A stretch of DNA of 64,000 nt from positions 1,550,001 through 1,614,000 of the forward strand of contig CAVWXT010000006.1 in the NCBI GenBank assembly GCA_963759115.1. The letters are read 5' to 3'. The DNA comes from CAVWXT01 sp963759115. Lineage in GTDB: Bacteria > Planctomycetota > Planctomycetia > Pirellulales > Thermoguttaceae. Both the position numbers and the translations under genes were made by a program. Of the stretch, positions 21,041 through 31,794 are shown piece by piece; positions within the stretch are counted from its first letter, which is position 1; every line of letters begins with the position of its first letter. Under the pieces are notes generated by a model, which saw only the letters and a list, made by a program, of their open reading frames with translations, did no database searches and was not told where the DNA came from.

Positions 21041-21328
21041 TCATGGTTGTGGATGACGCGGGGGCATGACGACCTCCACGCGGTTGTCGACCTCGAGGAC
21101 CCCGGGCACTTCGGCCACTCGCGCTTGCGCCAACTGCTTCAAATGGTAGCTGGGCACGCGTCCCTGCAGTGTCAGAACGCCGCCGGAAAAATCGCAACAG
21201 ACGTCGCGCAATTCAAAGTACGAGGACCGCCGCAGTTTCGTTTGCGCGAACGCCGCGATTTCTTGAAACAGGGCGGCAAACGGGTTGGGACGCTCCAGCA
21301 ATGCTGTCGGGTCGCGATTGGCCAACAT
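21041..21328 (-). CDS. BON-domain protein
   Basis: 95 residues. The core reads RRSSYFELRDVCCDFSGGVL, then LQGRVPSYHLKQLAQARVAEV and PGVLEVDNRVEV. This is the BON alpha/beta pattern with its conserved G-V-LxGxVxS block. BON domains bind phospholipid or act as periplasmic or cytoplasmic stress-associated modules; no signal peptide is visible, so cytoplasmic here. The start is ATG 21328. It shares strand with csrA 79 bases downstream, so the two may form one transcript. Confidence 0.82.
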   Translation of the reverse strand: MLANRDPTALLERPNPFAALFQEIAAFAQTKLRRSSYFELRDVCCDFSGGVLTLQGRVPSYHLKQLAQARVAEVPGVLEVDNRVEVVMPPRHPQP

Positions 21329-21660
21329 GATGACTTTCCTTGTGTTAGACTTTTTCTGTCCTTGGGTGCGCGCTCCGCGGGTCGGTGCTCGCGACGAACA
21401 CTTCGACGATTCTAATCCCGCTACGATATACGCATATCGAGAGTAATATGGTTCGGGCATAGGGAGATTCCGCGATCTTGCGTCAGGAGTTTCCCTACCC
21501 CGTGCGGGGTCTCTGGTCCGCGCGACACGGCAGCGGGCGACAATTTCCGTCCGCGCGCGCCGCGCCTCCGAAAATCCCCGATGACAATCACCGCGCCGCA
21601 TAGTAGACTAGGAGACATCGTAGCGAGCATGTTGCGCGCACGGCACGTTCCCTGAGTCCT

Positions 21661-23821
<2,161 letters not shown>

Positions 23822-23838
23822 CATGCGAGGACTTGGCC

Positions 23839-24276
23839 ATGATGGTTCGCCCGATTGAGTTGCTGCTGGTCGAAGATAGCGAGCCGGATGTGCGTCTGAC
23901 GCAGGAAGCGCTCAAGGAGGCGAAGGTGCGCAACCGCCTCTCGGTGGTCGAGGATGGCGTGGATGCCATGGAGTTCCTCCGCCGGCAGGGCCGTCACGCC
24001 GACGCTCCGCGGCCGGACCTGATCCTGCTGGACCTGAATCTGCCCCGGAAAGACGGCCGGCAAGTGCTGAAGGAGGTCAAGGCCGACGACTCCCTCAAGC
24101 GCATTCCCGTGGTCATCCTCACGACCTCCAAGAGCGAGGAGGACGTGCTGCGGGCCTACGACCTGCACGCCAATTGTTACATCACCAAGCCGGTGGATTT
24201 CAATCGGTTCATGGAAGTGGTAAAATCGGTCGAAGAGTTTTGGTTGACCGTGGTCCGGCTGCCCGAAGACAGGTAA
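23839..24276 (+). CDS. single-domain response regulator (Rcp1-like)
   Basis: 145 residues, receiver domain only. ELLLVEDSEPDVRLTQEAL supplies the acidic pocket. Phospho-acceptor Asp lies in LILLDLNLPRKDG, Thr in VVILTTSKSEED, and Lys in ITKPVDFNRF. The extended beta4-alpha4 region and tail match the Rcp1/phytochrome-type single receivers. No output domain, so it should relay phosphate from the upstream kinase to another protein, perhaps the hybrid encoded next. The start is ATG 23839; TTG 23833 is possible. Confidence 0.92.
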   Translation: MMVRPIELLLVEDSEPDVRLTQEALKEAKVRNRLSVVEDGVDAMEFLRRQGRHADAPRPDLILLDLNLPRKDGRQVLKEVKADDSLKRIPVVILTTSKSEEDVLRAYDLHANCYITKPVDFNRFMEVVKSVEEFWLTVVRLPEDR

Positions 24277-24283
24277 ACGCTTC

Positions 24284-25892
24284 ATGAGTTCCTCGCCCAT
24301 TCGCCTGCTGCTGGTGGAAGACAGCCCGGCCGACGCGGTGCTGCTGCAGCACCTGTTGGCCGAGGCCGGCGGGGAATCGTTTCACGTCACGCACGTGGAA
24401 CTGATGGCCGAGGCGATCGCCTGTCTCGAACGCGATTCGTTCGATGCGATCCTGTTGGACCTCTCGCTGCCGGACAGTCACGGGATCTGCACGGTGGCGC
24501 GAGCCAGCGCGGCGGCCCCGCAACTGCCCATCGTGGTGATGACCGGCCTGGACGACGAAGCCACGGCCGTCAAGGTGGTCCGCAAGGGCGCCCAGGATTA
24601 CCTCGTCAAGGGACACGCGGACGGCCGGCTCATGGCCCGCGCGATCCGCTATGCCATGGAGCGCAAGCAGGCCGAACAGCAACTGAAGGCGCTCAACGAG
24701 ACGCTGGAACAGCGCGTTGCCGAGCGCACCGCCGTGGCCACGCGCCGCGCGGCCCAACTGCAAGTGCTGGCCTCCGAGCTCACGCGGACGGAGCACCGCG
24801 AGCGGCGCCGCCTGGCGCAAATCCTGCACGATCATCTGCAGCAGCTCCTCTACGCCGCCCGCCTGAGCTTCGGCGCCCTGCGGCGAGCCGACCAGCAGGG
24901 GCAGCCGACGGAGGAGACGGTCGAACGGGTGGACGCACTGTTGAATCAGTCGCTCGACGTGTCGCGCTCCCTGACGGCCGAGCTCAGCCCGCCCGTCTTG
25001 TACGAAACCGATTTGGCGGGCGCCTTGGAGTGGCTGGGGCGGTACATGCAGGAGACGTGCGGCCTGGCGGTCGCCGTTGAGGCCGACACGGAAGCGGATC
25101 CCGAGAGCGAGGACCTCCGCATCCTCTTGTTCGAGGCGGCGCGAGCTGCTGTTCAACGTGATGAAGCACGCCCACACCGGTTCCGCCCGCGTGACCCTGA
25201 CGGCGACTCCCCGCGACGAAATCCAGATCGCGGTCGCGGACGAGGGGGCCGGACTGGTTCCTGCGGCCCTGGAGGAATCGAGACGCGCCACGGGCGGCTT
25301 CGGACTGTTCAGCATCCGCGAGCGTGTGGAACTATGGGGCGGCCGCATGCAGGTCGACGGCGAACCGGGCCACGGAACCCGCGTGACCGTCGTTGTTCCC
25401 CGCCGTCCGATTTCGTCGGCGGCCGCGCCGTCGCATGACGGGCATGCCGCTGTCATCTCGGCGGCGCCCGCGTCGGCAGACCACCCGCCGACCGGCGGCA
25501 AGATCCGCGTGCTCCTGGCCGACGACCAGCCCATCTTGTTGGAAGGCCTGGTCCGCTTGCTGCACGAGCAACCCGACATGGAAGTGGTGGGCACGGCCGT
25601 TGAAGGCCGGACCGCGCTCGAGGTGGCCTTCCAGACCCGGCCGGACGTGGCGGTACTGGACGTCTCGATGCCCGACGTGAGCGGCGTGGAAGTGACCCGC
25701 CGCCTTGCCGCCGCCTTGCCGGGCACGCGCGTCATCGGTCTATCCATCCGCGAGGAAGAAGACGTGGCCCTGGCCATGCGTACCGCGGGGGCTGCGGCGT
25801 ACCTGTCCAAAAGCGGCTCCCCGGAGGCGCTGATCGCCGCCATCCGCGGCCAACCCCGATCGCTCGCAAAGGACTATTGTCATGACTCCTGA
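24284..25892 (+). CDS. receiver - HisKA_3 histidine kinase - receiver hybrid protein, one frameshift
   Basis: About 536 residues. An N-terminal receiver (RLLLVEDSPADAVLLQHLL; Asp in AILLDLSLPDSHG) is followed by a coiled coil. A NarX-type HisKA_3 region comes next (ERRRLAQILHDHLQQLLYAA, His in the LHD motif). The ATPase has ELLFNVMKHAHTGSARV and GGFGLFSIRERVELWGGR. The second receiver is KIRVLLADDQPILLEGL with Asp in VAVLDVSMPDVSG and Lys in YLSKSGS. The frame breaks near 25138, within GCGCG, where loss of two bases explains AAR-ELLFNV. No membrane segment, so a cytosolic relay node. The last 11 bases overlap the LuxR-type regulator gene, implying coupled translation. Confidence 0.88.
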
Positions 25893-26610
25893 ACACAAAT
25901 CCAAGCTCCGCAAGAACCAGCCGAAGAAATACCGCGTCCTGCTGGTCGACGACCATCCGCTGGTCCGCCGCGGGGTAGCCGACGTGATCGCCCGCGAGAC
26001 CGATCTCGAACTGTGCGGCGAAGCGGCCGATGTGGCGGAGGCCTTGGCCGAGTTGGATCGCACCAGCCCGGACGTGGTGGTGGTCGACCTTTCCCTGAAG
26101 ACCGGCCACGGCATCGAACTGATCGAGAAGATCAAGGCGCGCGGCACGGAGGTCAAGACGCTGGTCTCGTCGATGCACGACGAAGCGCTCTTCGCCGAGC
26201 GCGTGCTGCGGGCCGGCGCCATGGGCTACATCACCAAGCAGGAGCCTCCCGAGATGCTGGTGAAGGCCATCCGGCAGGTGCTTCGCGGCGAAGTGTATCT
26301 CAGCCAGCGCATGACCAACCGCCTCTTGCGCCGCGTTACGGCGGGCACGCCGACCGATGAGGACCCGGTTCACGGCCTCTCCAACCGCGAGGTCGAGGTC
26401 TACGAAATGATCGGCCAGGGCTTGACGATCCAACAAATCGCCATCCGCCTGCACCTCAGCCCAAAGACCGTGGAAACCCACCGCGAGAAGATCAAGCAGA
26501 AGCTCAACGTCAAGAACAGCGCCGAACTGAATCGCCGCGCCGTTCAATGGGTGCTGGAGCGCGGCTGGTCGGCGCCGAGCGCCGGCGACGGCAACGACCC
26601 CGTATCGTGA
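25882..26610 (+). CDS. NarL/LuxR-type response regulator
   Basis: 242 residues, intact. The receiver is YRVLLVDDHPLVRRGVADVI, with phospho-Asp in VVVDLSLKTGHG, Ser in TLVSSMHDE and Lys in YITKQEPPE. A linker leads to a LuxR helix-turn-helix: LSNREVEVYEMIGQGLTIQQ, IAIRLHLSPKTVETHREKIK. It starts inside the end of the hybrid-kinase gene. HisKA_3 kinases normally partner NarL-type regulators, so this is the likely transcriptional output of the four-gene cluster. Its target genes are not apparent here. Confidence 0.93.
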   Translation: MTPEHKSKLRKNQPKKYRVLLVDDHPLVRRGVADVIARETDLELCGEAADVAEALAELDRTSPDVVVVDLSLKTGHGIELIEKIKARGTEVKTLVSSMHDEALFAERVLRAGAMGYITKQEPPEMLVKAIRQVLRGEVYLSQRMTNRLLRRVTAGTPTDEDPVHGLSNREVEVYEMIGQGLTIQQIAIRLHLSPKTVETHREKIKQKLNVKNSAELNRRAVQWVLERGWSAPSAGDGNDPVS

Positions 26611-26624
26611 GGCCGCCGGCCGTA

Positions 26625-26847
26625 TCATCGCTCGATATCAAGTGGGACATCGGCAAGAAGATCGCCTGAGAGTTCTTTGCCGCACCACGGGCAGAAGGAT
26701 GTCGGCGGATACCGTGAAGATGCCTGCGTCTTCCAGGCAGTTGACCGTGCGAACGTCGATGTCGATCTCCGCCAGGCTGAGGTCAAGCCGATTGTCGGTC
26801 CTCCGGGTCTGTGCCCCGTCGGGGATGGGAATCCTCGTGACTGCCAT
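26625..26847 (-). CDS. mini-protein: RNA polymerase alpha-CTD-like segment plus zinc ribbon, apparent frameshift
   Basis: ATG 26847 has a good SD (GGAGGGA, 6 bases). The first frame reads LDLSLAEIDIDVRTVNCLED followed by AGIFTV. This closely resembles the first helix-hairpin of the RNA polymerase alpha C-terminal domain (bacterial pattern L-ELSVR-xNCL-xAGI-TV). Near 26705 another frame offers SFCPWCGKELSGDLL and the stop at 26625, a CPxCGxEL zinc-knuckle end. Alone, the first frame ends in meaningless Arg/Ser-rich sequence. I infer one indel and a protein of about 73 residues. The alpha CTD contacts UP-element DNA and activators; a free mini-copy could bind DNA or decoy regulators. Function unproven. 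Confidence 0.5.
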
Positions 26848-26943
26848 GTGTCCCTCCGTGGTTTGGGTACGACATGAATTAACAAGCAGACACTACTTCA
26901 GGTGCGGGAGATCTTGAAGAAGGAAGAGTGAAGCGGTCTCGCG

Positions 26944-27153
26944 TCACATCAAGAACCGCTGAATGGTTGCCACGACCAGCGGAACCCATACCGCCAGCAG
27001 CAACACCATTCCTCCTCCAGAGGCAACAAGGCAGCCAGGCATGCCCAAAGGTATGACCGACGATAAGACGTAATATATTGCAGTGCAACGACTTGTGGAG
27101 TGGGCGGCACTGGAACCAACTTGGAAAATCCAGAACTCATTGGCACTACACAA
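26944..27153 (-). CDS. possible small membrane protein, weak
   Basis: This frame of 69 residues ends with two hydrophobic stretches (YYVLSSVIPLGMPGCLVASG and MVLLLAVWVPLVVATIQRFL) that look like membrane helices. The N-terminal third is unconvincing, no good SD is visible, and an overlapping frame carries an equally long open stretch. A frameshifted gene beginning upstream near 27260 is equally possible. The rest of 26,850-27,450 shows nothing clear. Confidence 0.25.
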   Translation of the reverse strand: MCSANEFWIFQVGSSAAHSTSRCTAIYYVLSSVIPLGMPGCLVASGGGMVLLLAVWVPLVVATIQRFLM

Positions 27154-27456
27154 CTTAGCGACGAAGAGCCGTTCTCGAAATCCGCCAATTCCGCCCTGAA
27201 ATCCGCCCTGGCTTCCGCCGGCGAGGGATGTCCTGTCGGCGGGGGGTCGATGCGGTCACGACACATCCGCTTCTCACCCTGGCATGGTAGACCGTCGCTT
27301 CTGAGCCGTCAATGGCTGCCCGCCGTCTGACCAGCCCGCCCCGGTCCAGCAGCCGCCTAATTAACGCCGGGAGCGACCGTCCTCGTCACCGTTATGAACG
27401 GCTCCCGATCGGCGAGCCGTCCGCTCGAAACCCGATCTGAGGAACCCCGACACCGC

Positions 27457-28160
27457 CGGGCAGCCGGCGACTTCGCGCCGACTTCTAGCCGCCTTGCTGC
27501 GTCTTGAAGCTCCCGGCTGCGGAACCTCGCCGCCCAGCCAGGAACCTGGCGATCTCCCCGTCCGTCCAAGACCCCTCTCAACGAATTCCAGACCGCCGGG
27601 CAGCCGGCGACTTCGATCCGCCCTCTCTTCGTCTTGGAGTTCCCGGCTGCGGAACCTCGCGCCCAGCCAGGAACCTGGCGATCTCCCGTCCGTCCAAAAC
27701 CCGTCAAAATGAATTCAAGGTCGCCCCGGGCAGCCGGCGACTTTGAGCCGACCTCTCTTCGTCTTGGAGACTCCGGGCTCGGCAACGTCGCGTCCCCGAT
27801 CCAAGAACGTGCCGCTCTCCCGTCCGTTCAAGACCCCTCGAACTGAACCCGAGAACCGCCGGGCAGCCGGCGACTTCGATCCGACTTCGATCCGCCTTGC
27901 TGCGCCCATAAGCTCAGGGTTCCGAACCCGAGACCGTAGTCCAGAAGTCCACGGCTTTTTCGACTGAACATCAGCAGTCCGTCCCAAACCCCTCGCAACG
28001 AATTGAAGGTCGCCCGGGCAGCCTGCGACTTCGAGCCGACCTTGACTCGCCCTTCTCCGTCCTGGAGATCAAGGCTCGGCAACGTCGCACTGCCAGTCTA
28101 AGAACCTGCCGCTCCCCCGTCCGTTCAAGACCCCTCACAACGAATTGAAGGTCGCCCTGG
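27457..28160. repeat. degenerate tandem repeat array, unit about 125-155 bp, five copies
   Basis: Unit starts are near 27457, 27597, 27727, 27858 and 28013, with a sixth truncated start near 28157. Each begins CGGGCAGCCGGCGACTT (or a one-base variant). The next block is CTTCGTCTTGGAG-like, then GGCTGCGGAACCTCGC or a diverged form, then CCAGGAACCTGGCGATCTCC or a variant, and finally CGTCCGTCCAAGACCCCTC. On the minus strand several units can encode a short recurring peptide pattern, SRELQDAARR followed by KSPAARR, but frames differ between copies. Copies two and three are most alike. It looks like duplicated, decayed small coding units rather than a simple satellite. Confidence 0.75.
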
Positions 28161-28229
28161 GCAGCCGGCGCCTGGGAGTCCCTCGTCGCCGTCGAGAAGC
28201 GGACGGCGATCTCGCGCAGAGTCCTTTCC

Positions 28230-28475
28230 ACGGCACTCCCAGCAAGCCCTCCGCCGCCGTCCCCCAGGACTCGGCAAGCCAAGACCGCCGGGCGGCGCTT
28301 CGGAGTCCACTTCCATCGTGCCTCTCTGCATCCTTGATCTCTCGGCTCGCCGTCAGGATCGCCGACCTGATCTCCTACAAACTCCCTCCGCACGGCACTC
28401 CCGCCCCGCCCTCCACCGCCCCCCAGGACTCCGCAAGCCAAGACCGCCGGGCAGCCGACGCTTCGGGAGTCCCTC
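28230..28475. repeat. second, diverged repeat pair adjoining the array
   Basis: Two related blocks lie at about 28230-28315 and 28396-28475. Each starts CGGCACTCCC, continues through a run of C-rich sequence to CCCAGGACTC and GCAAGCCAAGACCGCCGGGC, then CGCTTCGG(G)AGTCC. The GCCGGGCAGCCG motif ties them to the tandem array upstream, so they are probably older relatives of the same unit. The minus strand carries SREIKDAER and SAARRSWLAES, echoing the array peptide. Confidence 0.6.
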
Positions 28476-28690
28476 GTCGGCGTGAAGGACGGCGACCGCT
28501 GGCCGACACCATCGGCTGCATGACCTGCAACGGCAGACATGGTACGTCTGTGTCGCGCAGGAGTTCCATCAAGAGAGAAGCCGCCGACGCATCTCCCAGG
28601 GGGCCCCAGCCTGACCACCTTTGTGCCGGGGAAATCGCACGATAGTCTTTTCGTTTCGGTTCCTGAAGATGGCGGGGGCGGTCGGACGGT

Positions 28691-28993
28691 TCAAGAGGAC
28701 GTGGTTCGTCGATTGTTGCACTCGTCCGCCAGATGTGCCCAATCTGAGGCCCGTACCAGCAGGAACGTCGTCCCCGGAACCGTGCTGCATTCCATCATCT
28801 GCGGGACTGTGCTCTCGACATCGGCCCACCCCTTGTCCCCGCCAGGCACCGGAAACCCCGCCATGTGCCGCGACCGCATGACGATGCGCTCAGCCTCCCT
28901 CGCCTTGCGCTCCGGGAACAACAGCACCCGAGTGTCGGACGGTGCCCGCCCCAGGAACTCTCTGACCTGTCCGTTTGTCACACGACACCTCAT
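28691..28993 (-). CDS. hypothetical 100-residue protein
   Basis: Supported by a strong SD (GGAGGAGAGG) and by an ATGA overlap with the end of an upstream minus-strand frame. The protein is soluble and charged: CRVTNGQVREFLGRAPSDTR, then FPERKAREAERIVMRSRHMA and FPVPGGDKGWADVES. I do not recognise it. The N-terminal GQVREFLG pattern is loosely reminiscent of peptides coded by the tandem array just downstream. Its operon partner is truncated at 29,094, so its original context is lost. Confidence 0.55.
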   Translation of the reverse strand: MRCRVTNGQVREFLGRAPSDTRVLLFPERKAREAERIVMRSRHMAGFPVPGGDKGWADVESTVPQMMECSTVPGTTFLLVRASDWAHLADECNNRRTTSS

Positions 28994-29094
28994 GACCTCT
29001 CCTCCTCTTCTTCCTCTTCTTCGCTTTCGAGAACGCAGAAGTACTTCTCCCACTCGTCGTTGGTCGTCGGCGCAGGACGGATCTCCACGTTGGC
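28990..29094 (-). pseudogene. C-terminal remnant of an unknown acidic-tailed protein
   Basis: The frame runs from the breakpoint at about 29,095 to a TGA overlapping the next ATG. It reads VEIRPAPTTNDEWEKYF, then ESEEEEEEEERS. The in-frame acidic tail and the ATGA coupling to a gene with a good SD indicate a real gene end. Everything upstream has been replaced by the CPBP fragment on the other strand. Not identifiable from 34 residues. Confidence 0.45.
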
Positions 29095-29098
29095 CGCA

Positions 29099-30281
29099 TA
29101 CGCCCTATTCACTCTGTACACGGGCATCGGGTTCTGGTACGCCGCGATTCTTTCCTCCGCATTTTTTGCACTGCCTCATGCTGGTAATTCCGGCGAAACT
29201 TGGATCGGCCTGCTGAATGCCGGTTTGAGCGGCTTATTATCCTGCCTGTTGCTGCGAAGAACCGGCGATCTTTGGATGGCGATCGGTTTTCATGGAGCGT
29301 GGGACTGGGGGGAGACCTACTTCTACGGCGTGGCTAACAGCGGCCATGTGACGGAGGGACATCTTTTCAATTCGAGCATTTCGGGTCCGGCGTGGCTTTC
29401 AGGAGGCTCTGTCGGCCCGGAGGGGAGTTTGCTCTGCACTGTGCTATTGGTAACGTTATGGTGCGTGATTTGCTCGTTATTCCGAGAGACCAAGTTCCCC
29501 GGCGTCCCTATTGCACCCGAGCCGCCTGACACCGTGTTGGATTCGCCGCCGTCAACCGATCCTGCTCGCAATCCGGTCACTTCGGATGATCTCGCAGGGC
29601 AATGGCAGACTCTACCTGGACAGCGCCGCCCGGACGGTGAGCGTCGATTTCCGGCACGACGGCACGTTCGCCCAACGGATCATCGCCAATCAGGGCGGCA
29701 TCCAAGAGTGCCTGGGCGGAACTTGGAGTCTTGAAGGGGCGTTGGTGCATCTGACCGGCTACGTCACGGTGGGCGACGGCACCAGCCAGTCATGCACCTG
29801 GCGGATGATCGGCACCGGATCGGGACTTGCGTTGTCTGGCGGCGACGGTCCCGATGCTCAATCGTTCGTCTGGAGTCGGCGGGGGCAACCAACGCCCGCC
29901 CGATGTTCGGATTCTCTATGCCAGTCCACGTTTCGCATCTTGTGCTGCGGACCTTCCACGCAACGTCCGATCCTTCGGGCAATTTGGAGGGGCAGTCGTC
30001 TGGGGGCGGCAATGGGAGCGGCGGCTGGAGTAGCGGCGGGGATCGTATTGCTATGGATGTGGCGGGAATATCCGCCGCCGCCAGGTAGCCCTGGGGCTTC
30101 CGCACCTCTTTTGGCAACCTCGTTGGTGATGTTGGTTCTTGGCGGCATGGCAGCATTTGTGGGTACGGTTGTCGGGGCAATGGGATTCGGGGCAATCGCG
30201 GTTGCACGTCGTTTCAGGACATCACGTCTCGTCAACACCGAAGAATCGTCTCCGACGGACCAACGGTTGGAAGTCGGTTAG
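29099..30281 (+). pseudogene. 5'-truncated CPBP-family membrane protease fused to a lipocalin-like domain and two membrane helices
   Basis: From TAC at 29099 the frame gives YALFTLYTGIGFWYAAILSS, FFALPHAGNSGETWIGLL and IGFHGAWDWGETYFYGV. These are motifs two and three of CPBP intramembrane proteases (the His and HxxxD-type elements). The preceding EExxxR active-site motif is missing because the gene is cut exactly before it. Near 29610 the frame shifts into a beta-rich lipocalin-like domain (DSAARTVSVDFRHDGTFAQR; GGTWSLEGALVHLTGYVTVG), then two membrane helices and a stop at 30281. Loss of the catalytic motif means no protease activity. CPBP proteins otherwise cleave membrane substrates or handle CAAX-like or bacteriocin-immunity roles. 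Confidence 0.65.
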
Positions 30282-30298
30282 TCCACGGCAATCGAGCC

Positions 30299-30901
30299 AT
30301 GTCGTTTACCCAACACTTCAACAACGAACTGCTGCGACTGGGACCTTTGTTTGCCAGTGCCGAAAACGCCAATAAGGACTTCCATCGAGCCTGGAAGGAG
30401 GGCATCGCAAAGCTGGGGATTGGTCGCTATAAGCAGACCGAGGACTACGGGCAGCGGTTGGAGCATTACCGGGCAACTCGTCAAACCATCGACGCCGTTG
30501 TGTCGGCGGCTTTCACTCAAGCAAAGGCGGGCGATCAGTCTCAACTCCCGACGTTATTTGCCTATATCGCTCTCCCAGGTCGCTACTTCCGCTCGGGATA
30601 CCGACGAGCCGACATTTGGCGATTCTTGAAGAGGCTTTCTTTGGACGAGGAACAGTCCGATATCTTGCGGGGAATTGTCCTTCGTCAGATCGAAACGGCG
30701 GGACCAGAGTTTACCGAGATCGCACGGACGGCTCGGACCGTCAATTCCGCCGAGTTTCGGGAGAACGTGAGGAACGTCATGGATCGGTACGAAAAGGATT
30801 ATGCGTTCGGACGGGCAAAGCACTTGCTCACCGTGCTAGAGTCCATTGCCCTATGCACGGAACGCCCAACGCAGCGAAAAACCCCTGGTCCGCTACGGTA
30901 A
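30299..30901 (+). CDS. hypothetical helical protein
   Basis: 200 residues, intact from ATG 30299. Mostly helical and charged, with no signal or membrane segment. Conspicuous stretches are FNNELLRLGPLFASAENANK, FAYIALPGRYFRSGYRRADI and FRENVRNVMDRYEKDYAFGR. I do not recognise a family. The last dozen residues (TERPTQRKTPGPLR) look unlike the rest, so the end may be frameshifted or truncated. It lies 17 bases after the truncated CPBP fusion gene. Confidence 0.5.
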   Translation: MSFTQHFNNELLRLGPLFASAENANKDFHRAWKEGIAKLGIGRYKQTEDYGQRLEHYRATRQTIDAVVSAAFTQAKAGDQSQLPTLFAYIALPGRYFRSGYRRADIWRFLKRLSLDEEQSDILRGIVLRQIETAGPEFTEIARTARTVNSAEFRENVRNVMDRYEKDYAFGRAKHLLTVLESIALCTERPTQRKTPGPLR

Positions 30902-31275
30902 TGATGTAGTGGTCGTGTGGCATGCCGAACCACTTCTTCCTACACTGGGAACATTCGCCGAAGCCGTGTTTCCGATCACGCCACCGACAGAGTCGGATAA
31001 GCATTGTCCGGGCAGCCGGAGTCGCAGATAGGGGCCGAAACGCCCCGGAAACCCGACCGGACGTTTAACACGCGGACGCAACGGCGCTGCGCTGGCGGAT
31101 CGCGTATCAGGACTGGACCTGGTTGCTTACGGCGAAGGTCATGGCGAAAATAGGGCTTCACGGCAAGAGTTGCCGGTGCTTGCCGGATTGGCGTTCCTCG
31201 CGGACAGCGCCAAGGGCCTCGGGCTTGTAATGCAGAAACCGTCAAAACGACCTCAAGGGGAAAGGGTTCGCCGAC
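30902..31275. other. intergenic region, nothing recognised
   Basis: 374 bases without a supportable gene, repeat or RNA. Open frames are short and not protein-like. Confidence 0.45.
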
Positions 31276-31794
31276 ATGAGTATCCTGATCGGAGCAGAGA
31301 TGGGGAAGGCATTGAAGAACAGATCGATCAGGATCGAACCGCTCGATAGCTCGCAGGTCGGGCCAGGGTCCATCGACCTCACGCTCGGGAACGACTTCCG
31401 GATATTCAAGAAGAGATCCAAGGTCTACCACGTAAAGAACGACTCCCGGTTCGAGGACATCACCAGAAGCGTCCACGTGAAGGACGGGAGCTTCGTGGTG
31501 GTCCAGCCGGGCGAGATGATCCTCGGGATCACGAGGGAGAAGATCACGCTGGCCGACAACATCTCCGGTCGCCTCGAAGGAAGAAGCAGGTTCGCACGAT
31601 TCGGCCTTGCCGTCCATGTCACCGCGGGCTTCATGCACCCGGGCATCTCGAACCATCAGGTCCTGGAGATCGTGAACCTCGGACACGCGCCGCTGGCCCT
31701 GTATCCGGACACCCGGATCTGCCAGTTCGTGTTCGAGAGATGTGACGGCCATGCGAAGTACCAGGGAAGGTTCGCCGAGCAAGACAAGCCGTGA
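31276..31794 (+). CDS. dcd: dCTP deaminase / dUTPase-fold protein
   Basis: 172 residues, intact. Family hallmarks are VGPGSIDLTLGNDF near residue 30, EGRSRFARFGLAVHVTAGFM with the conserved (E)GRSxxxRxGL phosphate-binding block, and HPGISNHQVLEIVNLGHAPL whose Glu (in LEI) is at the catalytic position. IALYPG-like ALYPDTRICQFVFER follows. The reaction is dCTP to dUTP plus ammonia, feeding dTMP synthesis. The size is slightly below the usual 180-195. GC content and neighbours are accessory-like, so it may have come with mobile DNA. Viral and phage Dcd homologues exist, and some defence proteins deplete dCTP. Confidence 0.8.
   Translation: MSILIGAEMGKALKNRSIRIEPLDSSQVGPGSIDLTLGNDFRIFKKRSKVYHVKNDSRFEDITRSVHVKDGSFVVVQPGEMILGITREKITLADNISGRLEGRSRFARFGLAVHVTAGFMHPGISNHQVLEIVNLGHAPLALYPDTRICQFVFERCDGHAKYQGRFAEQDKP

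Noticed and set aside
24209..25843. 544-residue minus-strand open frame opposite the hybrid kinase
   Set aside because: The plus strand carries receiver and kinase motifs throughout; the antisense product is low-complexity and unsupported by an SD.
27357..28618. Tandem repeats considered as a CRISPR array
   Set aside because: Units are 125-155 bp and degenerate along their whole length, with no short identical repeat/unique spacer alternation and no cas genes.
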